A stretch of 64,000 bases of DNA from Entomortierella parvispora (Eukaryota; Mortierellomycota; Mortierellomycetes; Mortierellales; Mortierellaceae). The stretch's first letter is position 1; each line of letters opens with the position of its first letter. Below are positions 51,710 to 62,431 of the stretch, piece after piece. The stretch is from assembly GCA_963573315.1 (NCBI GenBank), contig OY752148.1, positions 735,263 through 799,262 on the forward strand, in the 5' to 3' direction. The notes under the pieces were generated by a model, which saw only the letters and a program-made list of their open reading frames with translations, was not told where the DNA came from and made no database searches. Made by a program: the position numbers and the translations under genes.

Positions 51710-54250
51710 ATGCATGCACTATCGACTCTGCTCCGGAGTGTCTTCCACCCCGCAAGAGACCCTGAGCAGCAGGATGTTCAGAGCAGGGACATCAATCCCA
51801 CATCATTTGTGTGGCAGCCAGAAATCCCACTCTCCAAGGAGCCGTCGCAGTCCTGGTATGCTGTAGCTGCTGCTGCCCTGTTTGTCCCTTTCGTGGGTGC
51901 AAGGGGGCGAGCGAGCGAGCGAGAGAGAAGTAAAGACAGATCGCTCCCTCCTCTCGCGGGAAGAAAAACTGACAGAGAAAAAGGGGCGATCTGCCTCCTC
52001 TCAATCTCTCTCGCGCTCTCTCTCTCTCTCGCCTTCCTGTCGTCCTTTGACAGAGAGCAAGAGGTCAGATCTGCTCGCTCGCCTATCCTCCCTTGGCCAT
52101 CTGTTCTATGCTAGGATTCCCAACTCGCTCCAAAGCGAGAAGGCAGCCCTTCAATTTTCTTTGGCACTTCCATGGTCCAACCCCTGTGCCATCCCCTATC
52201 TGTCCGGATCGCACTCGCTCTTGCCCCTTTGCTAACCGGACCGTTTCCTTTGTTGTTGTCCCTCATTCTCACTCTGCCGGTCTATCGTGTCCTCACTCCC
52301 GCCGCGCCTCACGCATCTCTGTCCCTCCCTATCTTTGGGAGGCCGTCGCGCCATCACTGGAAATGAATTTATACTACGGTCTGTCCGTTCATACAACTCT
52401 AAAATGACCTTTTTTTTTTTTTGCTCCATTTCATCATCCGGTTACGATACCTCTCGCGTGTACCTCACTCTTTTTCCTTTCTTCCTCCCCCATTTTTGTA
52501 GGGTCACCATGACCGAGCTCGTGCTGCCGTCGCATTGTGATGGCCGAGGCTTCTGTCTTGGAGGTATGGGCATTCAAGTACTGGCGAGGCTAGGGTTTTT
52601 TTGGCAAGCAAGACAAAAAAAGGCCGAGAATAGCCCTCATGCGACCAATGACCAATGACGCGTGTTTGTTATGTTGTTTACTGACACCCTTTTCTTATAT
52701 TTCTTCCCGTCGGGAATAAATTGTGCATGTGTTCTTCCCCTCCCTCGGTGGTAACTCTAGGAACCGTGCTCTCCTGGATCGATATCGCCGCAGGTATTGC
52801 GGCCAAAAAACACGGTGTCTACCCTGCAGTAAGTCAGCATTCATCTTGTTGTGGGGGCGGGTTGGAGGCCTGCATGGTGTTTGTCCTAAAAAAAGTCATC
52901 TGCAATGGAAACGTTAGATCGGGGCAGTGGATCGGGATGACTGTGCGAAAGACACGAGTAGAGTTAACATGTGTATTGTCAACAATAGGTCACACGAAGT
53001 GTTGATGCTGTTCACTTTCTTGGTCCTATTACCACTCAACATATTATCATTCTTCAAGCATGCGTCAACAGAGCCTGGAAAACCTCGATGGAGGTGGGCG
53101 TTCGAGTCATGACTGAGGATCTACTATCGGCGGATCAACGATACTGTTGTCACGCCTACCTGACCTTTGTGGCGTTACCCCAGCCCCCACTCAGTACGCT
53201 CTCGCCTCCAACTCTGCCAGCAGCCGAGCAACAACGTCAACAGCAAGATGAGGCAATGGCTGCTCGTGCCGCAATGGCCAGTTCGCCAGCCGCAAGACGG
53301 TACAGTTTCTCTTTGCCAGGCGCCGGAAAATCGAGCGGCGGGATGTCTGCAACAGGGCAGCGGTCTATCCAATTGCCAGCCATTGAACCTGTAACACCCA
53401 TCGAAATGGAGCGATACACCATGGCCCATTCTAGGAGAGAGAAACGACTGCAGCAATCCAACGAGGCCAAAGAGGAAGAGAACCAACTTTTGAGCGACAT
53501 CCGCGACCAGATGAGACGATGGAATGTGGCATCAACAACCCACGGCAGAAGGACGAGACCCGACTCTGACCCTAGCTCTCCTTTCGAATCGATGATCAGT
53601 GGCCATTCAAAGACAATCGCAATGCAGGCGACGTTTGCAGAGTCGGCCCAGTTGGTCTTGCCACAACATGCCAATTCCCTTTCAATCACTTTCGGAGGGC
53701 AGGTCATGAAATGGATGGAGAATGTTGCAGCGGTCTCGGCCAGTCGTTTTGCTAGGGTGCCTATTGTTACAGCCAGGTAAGAAAGGAGAGCTTTGACTAC
53801 ACCGATACAATTTATCACAAGTTTGACCAGCATATTTAAAATTCCATTACTTTTCCGGGGGGATACCAAAGTATCGATTCACTTCAGTTCCACCGAAAGA
53901 CTATGATTGGTGATTGCTTAACAATGCGATCGGTCGTGACCCGAGTCTTCAAATCAAGTATGGAGGTCTACGTCTTTGTGGATTCTGAAAACTTGGTCAC
54001 TGGCAAGCAAACTTTTACGAACGAAGCCTTTTTCTCCATGGTGGCCCTTCAACCATCGTTGACCCCACCATTGCCCATCAAGACTCCGCTCCCTACGTTA
54101 GTCCCAGGATCCGAGTTGGAGATTGCCCTTTCGCATGCTGGAGAGAAACGCCGCATCCGTCGATTGGAACAAAGAAAGGAGCTGGCGGATCGAGAAGCCC
54201 TCTCTCTGTTGATGTCTCCCATGGAGACCAACGACAAGAGGCTTGAATAG
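51710..54250 (+). CDS. Double-hotdog acyl-CoA thioesterase
   Basis: Five exons join in phase: 51710-51855, 52502-52563, 52761-52828, 52989-53776 and 53872-54250 (480 residues). The first intron is unusually long (646 nt). Hotdog domain 1 spans residues about 52-157: MTELVLPSHCDGRGFCLGG, SWIDIAAGIAAKKH, SVDAVHFL, TSMEVGVRV and AYLTFVAL. A Pro/Ser-rich linker follows. Hotdog domain 2 spans about 315-420: LPQHANSLSITFGGQVMKWM, VTAS-IDSLQF and SSMEVYVFV. The last sixty or so residues are charged. Such enzymes hydrolyse fatty acyl-CoA to free acid and CoA. The short N-terminus (MHALSTLLRSVF...) has basic and hydroxylated residues compatible with mitochondrial import, as for ACOT9, but this is uncertain. 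In domain 1 the usual HTNHLGNTFGG-type box is altered to HCDGRGFCLGG. Confidence 0.88.
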
Positions 54251-54351
54251 TGTGACTCAAGACGAAAAGTCCCCAAAAAAAAAAAAAGTCTATGGCCCTT
54301 CATTTCTCCAGTTACAGCTCGGAATATAGACGCCCTATTTATTGAATCCAT

Positions 54352-56190
54352 CTATGCTTGTCGAATAACCAGACCCCACACAGCAAGTACTGTTGTTTGG
54401 AAGGGAGAGCAGGCGCACAAAAAAATCATGAATTAGTATCATTGTCATTGTCATTGGACGTTCGAACCATGTAATGGCAGAGCTGTGTGATATACCTTTT
54501 TGACAACTGATACGGCAATGACGTGCGCGATCTGAATCCCATTCACCAGCAGCATAGAAAGCGCGAGCATGCTTAAGACACGACTCTTCGTGGAACTTCT
54601 GGTATAACCGCGTGTTGATTGTTTTCTATGTGTACAAAGGGGGTGAACGCTCTTCGTTAGTCACCATGTCATCTATACCGCAAAAAAATTGTCAGGTCCA
54701 ATATCTGGCACATTAATGTCAAGATGGAGAAACTACCTCACGCTCCGTGATTAAGGCTTCTTTATGCTCCCCAGAGTTGACGGTAAAGTCATTGGGAAGG
54801 ACCCAGAAGTCTGCTCCGCTAAGGTACAGCTCAAACAGACAAGCTGCCTGGTTGTTACCGAAACGTTCAGGACACCATAGCATCTTATCCCGACGGAGGA
54901 TGACGGATGGTGCGAAGAATGGGTCGTAGTTCTGGATGGAGCTCAGTCTCGACTGTTGAGTTGCCCAGGTGTTATAGTCAACATTCCTGATAGTCCGTTT
55001 CCATGTCTTCTCAGAGAGCATCATCTGAGACTCGTGCACCTGAGTCAACAGGGCATCTTTAGAACGAGGAAGTTGAGCTGGTTTCAGCGCCGGGACACTG
55101 TCTCCGTCTGCTCCCGTCTCTGCCTTGGGGACATCAAATCCTGGGAGAACAAACACGTTTCCAGATCTGAGCTTCTCCATCCATGGAGGATGCTCCATGA
55201 AACTCTTTGCCACATCTGTCATGGGCATCGATCCGTCCGCCTCCATCAACAACACAAAGTCAGTCCTGGCAAAGAACCGTGCGATATTTCGGTGCAAGTT
55301 CGATTGCTCCTGCACCGTCGTCGATTCGGGCTTGCGATGCGTTTGGGGTGTAGTGATAAGGTGAATATCAACTTGCGCACGGATTTTGGGATGGCTGGCA
55401 AGCATGGTGCGGAGGCGACTGATAGGACTGAGTGCTCCCGATTCGTTCGACACATGGTCAACGTGCATTACGACGGAGATGGGGCCTAAAATTAAAATCA
55501 TAGATACAGGATATTAGCATGGGGGGCAACAACAAAATAGGGTCAAGAATGACGACGCAATCCTTTGATTTTTTTTTGGACACAACCAGTCCATCTGTAC
55601 GCCAGTTCCTTGTGTAATCTCTATCCCTACCAGGAAAGTGGTCGACCAGACGGATCAGCTCTGACAGACTGTCCTGAGGAACAAAGGTCGCCAACGTGAT
55701 ATCCTCAGGGCGTGGGGATGATTCAGATCGAACAAAGAACGGTTGAATATTGTCGGTGAGATCTGGGGTGGAGAAGGTAAACATCTTTGAGAGAATGACT
55801 TCAGTTGACAACTCGGAGACGACGGAGTATGGCTTATCTAACAACGAGCAAGGGAATGAATGCTTCAGTAAAAATGACCAGTGCTGGTATAATGGAGACA
55901 ATGCCAAACGTCGATCGTTTAATCCATGTGGAAGCCCAGTTACCAGCATCGTAGGTTCGTTCGAGGTCGTAATGCTTGTAGACGATGGGCTCTGGCCTTG
56001 ATTCGTAGGTGATAATGTGTTTCAAGGTGAAGAGGGCACAGAATCCGACATAGGCCATGAAAACAGTGCGGACAATTCTAGACCGGATGAGGCGACCCAG
56101 GGGATGGTTGGCCCTGAATGTTGGTGAGAGGAGGGTGGGGGTGGACGCTGCGGTAGGCAGCAGCGAGGACGGCTTTGGAGGCTTGTACAT
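54352..56190 (-). CDS. GT49 (LARGE/B4GAT1-like) glycosyltransferase
   Basis: Five exons, 56190-55944, 55837-55631, 55485-54737, 54625-54496 and 54389-54352, join in phase (456 residues). A signal anchor at residues 41-62 (VFMAYVGFCALFTLKHI) makes it a type II membrane protein, probably of the Golgi. The catalytic part has GPISVVMHVDH, then NIARFFARTDFVLLMEADGSMP near residue 225. Further on are PSVILRRDKMLWCPERFGNNQAACLFELYLSGADF and a GADFWVLP-NDFTVNSGEH block typical of Glyco_transf_49. The C-terminal exons add Leu-Tyr-Gln-Lys-Phe-type sequence (LYQKFHEESCLKHARAFY). Animal members add glucuronic acid or xylose to glycans; the fungal substrate is unknown. The metal-binding DXD position reads EAD here. 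The stop is 101 bases from the convergent thioesterase stop. Confidence 0.85.
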
Positions 56191-56509
56191 GCCGCTATAG
56201 AGTGTAGGTGGCCAGAATGTGGAATGTGAAGAAGAGATGAAAGGTGCTAAGATGCAAAAGAAGTGAATGAATGAAGTAAGGTTGGGAAAAGGAAAAAAAA
56301 AAAAAAAAAAAATGAACATCCGCCAAAATTGAAGGCCGTCTTTGTGTGCTCTCGTTGCTCGTTGCTCTCGTAATATCCACCGGACCTTCTTTTTCTTACG
56401 CTCAAGGACTCGATTCATTTCTTTTCTTGAGTTTATTGTTTGGGTATACGGGTATATATATATGAGAAGGGAACGTGGGACTAGGTAGGGATTGTAAAGT
56501 CCATAGTGT
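56191..56509. other. Intergenic region, probable promoter of the GT49 gene
   Basis: It contains an A21-type run near 56291-56311 and a TATATATATA stretch near 56452-56461. No gene is seen. Confidence 0.5.
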
Positions 56510-57727
56510 CTAGTGTCGACGGGTATTTGCAGGCTTTCGAGATCCTCCGCGCTTCAGGTTGAGGTATTGCTCGTTGCTCATGGAGGGCTGGAACTGGCTA
56601 AAAGTCGCCAATGATGATCCTGTCGATCCCCCTGCATTGGCTGCCCAGTTGGACGAGAACGTGCTGTCGTTCCCAAACAAGTTGTTCGTTCCTCCAAACA
56701 TGTTGGACGAGCTCGAGGATGGCCCACCGAAACCCGCAAGTGTTGTCTGGAATGCCAATGGACTGAATCCAGCCGCCGTCAGATCATGTTGCAATCGCTT
56801 CTTGCTCTCCTCCTCACTCAAAATCTGTTGCATGCGCTTCTGCTGCAAAAACATGGAAAACTCTTGTTGCTGCACCGGCGTCAACAGCATCTCCAACCCT
56901 GTTGGGGAGGAGCCAATTCCCATGCCAGGGAATGCCGAGGTCGGGGATACAGTAGAAGTGGGCTGGACCATCCGCTCCAGCAACTTTGGATCCTTCTGCA
57001 ATGCGATCGTGAACACGTCTGCAAGATCCAACTCGGCTTTTTTGTTGTTGTTATTGTTCATCGAGAACAATGAACCTGAGCTCGACTTTGCCTTTTGACG
57101 CTTCAACAGCCATTCTTGCAACAGATTCTGCATCTCTTGTGCCTGCTGCTGTTGCATCTCGAGCTGATGCTGTTGTTGCTGGCGTTGCATCTCTTGTTCT
57201 TGATGAAGTTTCATCTCCAATTGCATCTGGTATTGACGCATCTGCTCCTCCCGCTGGGCCTGCTCGCGTTGTACATTGACAATCTGCTCCTGGTGGCGGA
57301 TATACGCTTGCAACTGTGCAAACTCTTGAGGGAAATCGCGAGCAAACGTGTTCATATGGACGAGGAATGCCTGAGGGTTCGAGAGGTTGAGTTGATGAAG
57401 GAATTGAAGATACTGGACTCGGAGTTCCTCTTGTTCCTTTTGCAATCGAATGGCCTCACTCGACATCCATTCATTATTGCCGTTGTAAGCGGGCAAGGGC
57501 CGGAAGAGCGAAGGAGGATCGTCAAAGACAGGAGACGAGTTCTCGAAAGGATCATGGGTGGTAGGATCCTTCGCCATGAGATAGGCCAAATCAATATCCA
57601 TGAACGATTGCTTGGTCATACGACGGAGCATTCCTGGAACCTTGGCTGGACCGTTCGAGCCATCCAAGCCGGGGACTGTGCGATGGCGACTCTGGAGGGG
57701 CTTCTTTGGGGCCATTTGAGACTTCAT
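56510..57727 (-). CDS. Q-rich coiled-coil protein, unrecognised
   Basis: A single exon of 405 residues runs from ATG 57727 to the stop at 56510; it is the only intronless gene in the host part. The N-terminus is basic (MAPKKPLQSRHR), followed by a short conserved-looking stretch, FMDIDLAYLMAKDP. A long helical, glutamine-rich coiled coil spans residues about 90-215. After that come LADVFTIALQKDPKLLERMV and a second short helix rich in Gln and Met. A Gly/Ser/Asn-rich tail ends in a basic RRH. It has no membrane segment and no zinc finger. Q-rich coils are common in fungal transcription and RNA-binding scaffolds, but no family is recognised. Confidence 0.75.
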   Translation of the reverse strand: MKSQMAPKKPLQSRHRTVPGLDGSNGPAKVPGMLRRMTKQSFMDIDLAYLMAKDPTTHDPFENSSPVFDDPPSLFRPLPAYNGNNEWMSSEAIRLQKEQEELRVQYLQFLHQLNLSNPQAFLVHMNTFARDFPQEFAQLQAYIRHQEQIVNVQREQAQREEQMRQYQMQLEMKLHQEQEMQRQQQQHQLEMQQQQAQEMQNLLQEWLLKRQKAKSSSGSLFSMNNNNNKKAELDLADVFTIALQKDPKLLERMVQPTSTVSPTSAFPGMGIGSSPTGLEMLLTPVQQQEFSMFLQQKRMQQILSEEESKKRLQHDLTAAGFSPLAFQTTLAGFGGPSSSSSNMFGGTNNLFGNDSTFSSNWAANAGGSTGSSLATFSQFQPSMSNEQYLNLKRGGSRKPANTRRH

Positions 57728-58006
57728 TGCTGGAACTTGGGTTGTGTGAGAGAGGGGGAAAAGGTGTGTGTGCGTGTTTATGAAACGAGTGCGTGTGAGA
57801 GAGTCGAGAGCAGTGAAGAAGATGGGAGAATGAGCGAGGATCGCGCTCTTTTATACCTGACGGTGTGTGTTTGACAAATACCCAATAAGGAAATATGGAG
57901 ACCCATTCTCAGTTGACACGGAAATATTCGCTAAACCACTGACTGGCGTAGGCACTGCCACCGTGTGTCATTTGACATTGCCCGCGGCAGTGCATTTTTT
58001 TTTTTT

Positions 58007-61000
58007 TTATTCGCTTGTGTCCATTTCGTCCGCAGGAGGAACACTCTCCCTGTCGACTGTGGACTCAAGAGCTCTGCTTGTGGTCGACTCTCTGGATGTG
58101 TTAGTCAGGGCACTACCGTTAGTTTTATCATCTACATCCAAGCCGGACTCTGACACTTGCGAACGGGACTGTTCTGCGGGTGGATTTTCATCCTGGTCAG
58201 AATCGTCTGATTCATCGGTCATTTCAGGCATATGCAACGCGGGAGGACCTCCACCAGTTGATAGTAGGCACAATCCATTAACCAAAACGCGAAAGGTAAA
58301 TGTAATTGACTCACTCTCCGGTTGGAAAGTCACGGCTGCAATAGACAAGTGTTTGATGTTAGTTGCAATGGTCTACCTTTAGAAATTAGTCAGTTACAAA
58401 GGCTAAGGAAAAAACTTACTCAGTGATGGAACTGTGGGGTTCATGGGCACCATTCTTGTGCGATCTGTTCCTCCAAAATGAACCAAGGTATATCCTACCA
58501 TAGGCTCAGTCTTCCAGCGATGACCAAACAGGTCCCCAACAGCAGCTTCGCTTTGGAAAGTGCTCTTAATGACCTCCCTGCTCTTTTTCAGCGATTGGGA
58601 ACGTAATCCTGTCTTGCCGGTGAGTGGCGCATCTTCATCGTCAGAGTCCTCGATCTTGATCACAACTCTACCCTCATGTTCTTCTGTGGTGATGCCGAAC
58701 GGCATGTCTCCTTTGGCCTCCTCTCCGATCGGAGCCTCTGCCACGATTGAGCCACCTCCCATCCCCACAGAGAGCAATTGAAAATCCTCGGCAGTCATAT
58801 GATCCTCAATCTCCAGGACTTGCGCATCCTGCCACCCCTGAAACCGAACAACTTGAAGCTCCTTCTTGAACAGACAATGGATCTTTTTCAAAAAGTTGAC
58901 GCTGAATGATGGTACAGGCCTGCAATGACCATGAGCTTGCATGTATTGCAAGCATGCCGTACACAGATATCGACCCTCCACAGATGCAAGACCTGATGAG
59001 AGAGAGGGCGTCGGCGAACCTCCATCTGATGCCGAAGTAGATGACGTCAAAGAGTCTGATGTTCGAGGTCGCCATGTCAACGAATCAAGTGCCATGCAGT
59101 TAAAGCACTCTATGGGCCGTTTCTGCTTTTTCTTTAAAGTCGATGCGGACTCTGTTGCCGACGATGGGCCGGGGCTGGATACCTTGAGGCTGGAGGTTGG
59201 TGATGCATTAGGTTTTGGAGATCCTATTCCAGTCGATGTAGAACGATTGCCTGGCATGCCTCGCTGTCGCAAATATTGTAACTGACGCGCTTGCTGTTGT
59301 TGGAGAAGAAGTTGCCTTTGCTGTTGGTACTGCAAGAGTCGTTGCTGGTGCTGTTGCTTATGTGATATGCTCTGTAGAGAAGAGGGTTGTATTGATGTTG
59401 GTTTCGTCGAGGAAGACGAGTACATTTGTTGGTGAGGTTGGTAGTGTCTTTGGATAGGTTTAAGCACGGGTGATTGGTGGTTCTGTTGCTGCTGCTGCTG
59501 CTGTTGCAGCTGTTGTTGCTGCTGCTGAGCCAATAGTGCTGCTCTCCTTTGATCCATCATCCGCATGTGCTTTTGCAGATGGTACGACCTTGAGTAGTCG
59601 GATTGGGCCTGTTGCTGAGCACGGTGCTGTCGCTGGTGAAATGATTGTCGTTGTTGAGCGGCTGCCGCGGCAGCAGATTCTACACTGTCAACCATTGCCA
59701 ACTGTCTATGAGGGTAAGATGGCGGCGATGTGCGATTGACACTGGGTTGGAGTGGGGCTTCGCCATTGGGTAAAATCGGCCGAGGCTGAATTGCGGGGGG
59801 TTGAGCAGGCGCAATTGAAGGGCGCCGGACTTTAGGTGGAGATTGTCCGACAGAAGCCGTTGAGGCACTATTACCACCGACATGCCCTTCTGGATCCATG
59901 AGCATATTGGCCATCGGATTCTGCGCTTTAAATGCTCGTTGACGCTGTTCCCTCTCGCGTTCGATTGTCTGTGGGTATCTGACCGTGTGCGAAGGATACT
60001 GCGAACGATGGTAGTTGAAATAGGTCTCGGGAGAGTACCAGGAGGGGTACGCCATTGCTTGACGAGTGCCTGTTCGCATGGATCCTGAACTAGCTGCTCC
60101 TATGTAGTGTGGATATTCGGGGTGAGGCGAGTGGTGATGTGATATGTGATGATACGCCGGTCGCTTGGAGGGGCGACTCAGGTCCATGTCGGCTAGGTGA
60201 TCATGAGTACTTGAATGGGGTTCGTGGTGGTAATGGTCTTCCAATGGCGCCAATCGATCCGCTGGACGTTTCAAGGATGTTCGGTTGAAGGGAGCATAGT
60301 TTACAGTCTTTGCCTCGAGCTCAAATATCCGATTGCGCATTGCAATGTACATGTCTGTAGTGAACTCTTTTTGGTCCTCGTCCAGAGAGAAAAGAGCTGC
60401 ATCCATTGATAGGCAAGGAGAGGAAATGTCAGCATGTAGGTGGTAGTGTCATAGTAAAGACGTATAACAGGGGCGAATGTCTACTACCTCCGCCAAGAGT
60501 GGAAAGTGTGTGTTGAGAGGCTATTGTGTGCCTTGTCCTAAAGTACGGTTCTTGCGGAGGAGCGGCCTTCTAGTGAGAACAAGAAGAGGTAAGGTGAACA
60601 AGACAGAATCAGGACCAAGAAGCGGAACAATGACAACCTCGCAAGAGATTACCTTCCACAGCGACGACAATGCATCGCTCGTTTCAACTGGGGCAGCTTG
60701 CTGTTCCGGGGACGAGGGTAAAGCGGGTGACCGAGCTGAACGGAAACATAAAAATAAAGACGGACGGATCAGCTCAAGAAGGCAGTTGCCCCATGGTGCA
60801 GAGGAATGCGGGGATGTGGGTTGCAGCGACGAAGGGGCAAGAGCATTTGTTTGTTGCACAACAGCGTGACAGGCGTGCGGATCAACAGAGCGAACAAAGA
60901 AAGGGTCTCTCAGCCATTTAACGTTTTCTTCCTTCTTCTTTTGGGTACAGTATTTCGGTCTCCTTGTTTTACCTTTTGTCCCCAGATTGTCGTCGTTCTC

Positions 61001-61759
61001 GACTTCTGGTGCCTGATCTTGCCGAGTAGAAGTCACCATCGAGTAGGCAATCGCTAGCTCTTGCGAAGTGTAGGATGCCGCAGCAGCAGCAGCAGCAGCG
61101 GCTGACACTGGAGAGTGCACTCTTGGTAGCTGATCGGACATCCTCCTGCTTACTGACTGAAGCTGTGTGGAGGGGGAGGGGGAGGAGGATGAAGGGGTTG
61201 CGACGAGTGGTGGAGAAGGTGGAGGTGTTGATGCTGAAGTGGAAGAGGGTGTCCTTGATCGCCCCGTCGTACCATTGCAGTCAGTAAGTGAGATATCCGC
61301 CACTGCAAGATGCGAAGGAGATGTCAATGAAGGGGTCATCGAGGAAGAAGCTACTGGTGTGGAGTTTTGTTGTAAACGTTGAACTCCTGAGCGAGTGACT
61401 CTGGCAGGGATAGTTGTGGAGGTGTGGAGATCAGGGCTAGAGAAGGAGTGAGGAAGTGGAAGTGGCGATGGCGATCTATGTTCCTTCAGTGATGTGGTGG
61501 GAGATAGAGTGCTATTGAACATGAGGTTTGAGGATGAAATGGAGTTGGAGTTGGTTGCTGCAGTCGACACAGGGGTATGATCCATAATGGATAGTGAGGT
61601 CGAAGCTGGGGGTATATCAAGAGCTGGAAGGGCAGGGGATGTAGGAGAGGGGAGACTCTGGTGAGGAGGGGGAGCTGAGAAAGAACAAGAGGACGAGGAA
61701 GAGGAGGAGGAAGGAACAGACGCAGGGCAGGCAAAGTACGAAGTGGGTGGTTGGGTCAT
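58007..61759 (-). CDS. GATA-like zinc-finger protein, probably with upstream exons
   Basis: The secure part is 60406-58420 joined to 58335-58007 (771 residues from ATG 60406). It has poly-Q and His-rich regions, then a zinc finger of the form C-x2-C-x44-C-x2-C (residues about 434-485; CFNCMALDSLTWRP and YLCTACLQYMQAHG). It resembles GATA/MTA-type fingers but has a much longer loop. An acidic C-terminus follows. Upstream, a frame from ATG 61759 can splice in phase through 61759-60653 (perhaps with a 213-nt intron 60948-60736), 60569-60488 and into 60396. This would skip ATG 60406 and give about 1150-1250 residues. All junctions are GT-AG and in phase, but the upstream part is Ser/Pro-rich and could instead be a separate gene or leader. 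A nuclear regulator is inferred from the finger. Confidence 0.7.
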
Positions 61760-62431
61760 TGATAGCAGGCGACAAAGGATGGAAGACAGGCAGAGAGGCA
61801 GGCAGAGAGGAGAAGGAACAGAGGGAATGAGAGGAAAGAGGAGAAGAATGCAATTCATTCCTCCACTTGGCCATGCATTCGCACCAGACGGAGTCCGAGG
61901 AAGGAGGGAGGACGAGGATGGATGCAGTCCAGCCAGCAGCCAGACTCCGACGCGTTCGCTCGTTCTCATTTGCAGGGGAGGAATCGGGGGACTGCAGAAG
62001 CACGTCTTGGGTGCGCTGCATGGGTGCGTGTGTGAATGTGCTTTCAGGGGGTGCAAGGGGGAAGAAGCGACCGCATGCCCGGACCTGGCCGGGTCGCGAC
62101 ATGGGAAATCAGCGGAAATAGAGAAAAAAAAGTGGGGCCTCTGCTGCTCGTCAAAGGGGAAACTGGGGTTTTTTATTATTGGCTATTGGCTACTGGCTAT
62201 TGGTTCCTGGTTGCAGGCTCAATCGCCGCTGCTGGTGCCGGTCTCCCACCAGCCAGCACAGCAGCACAACTCGTCGCTCCTCTCCCTCCCCGCATTCGTG
62301 GTCCCTATTGCACTCCTGCTCTGCTGGTGGACGAGAATAGGTCAAGAGAAAAAAAAGTGGATCGAAACACGTTCCTTCATTCCTTGCTCGATCATATCAC
62401 CGGCTGTGCCTGCGTCCTTCACTGCCAAGAA
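61760..62431. other. Intergenic region, no gene recognised
   Basis: This 672-base stretch lies between the GATA-like gene and the Crz1-like gene (both -). It is rich in purine runs near 61770-61850 and has short repeats of GGCTATTGGCT near 62180. It probably holds the promoter of the GATA-like gene. Confidence 0.5.

Noticed and set aside
51497-52114. Continuous + strand frame through 51497-52114 as a separate protein
   Set aside because: Only the part from ATG 51710 to 51855 is used; the rest is the ATCC repeat and the first intron of the thioesterase gene.
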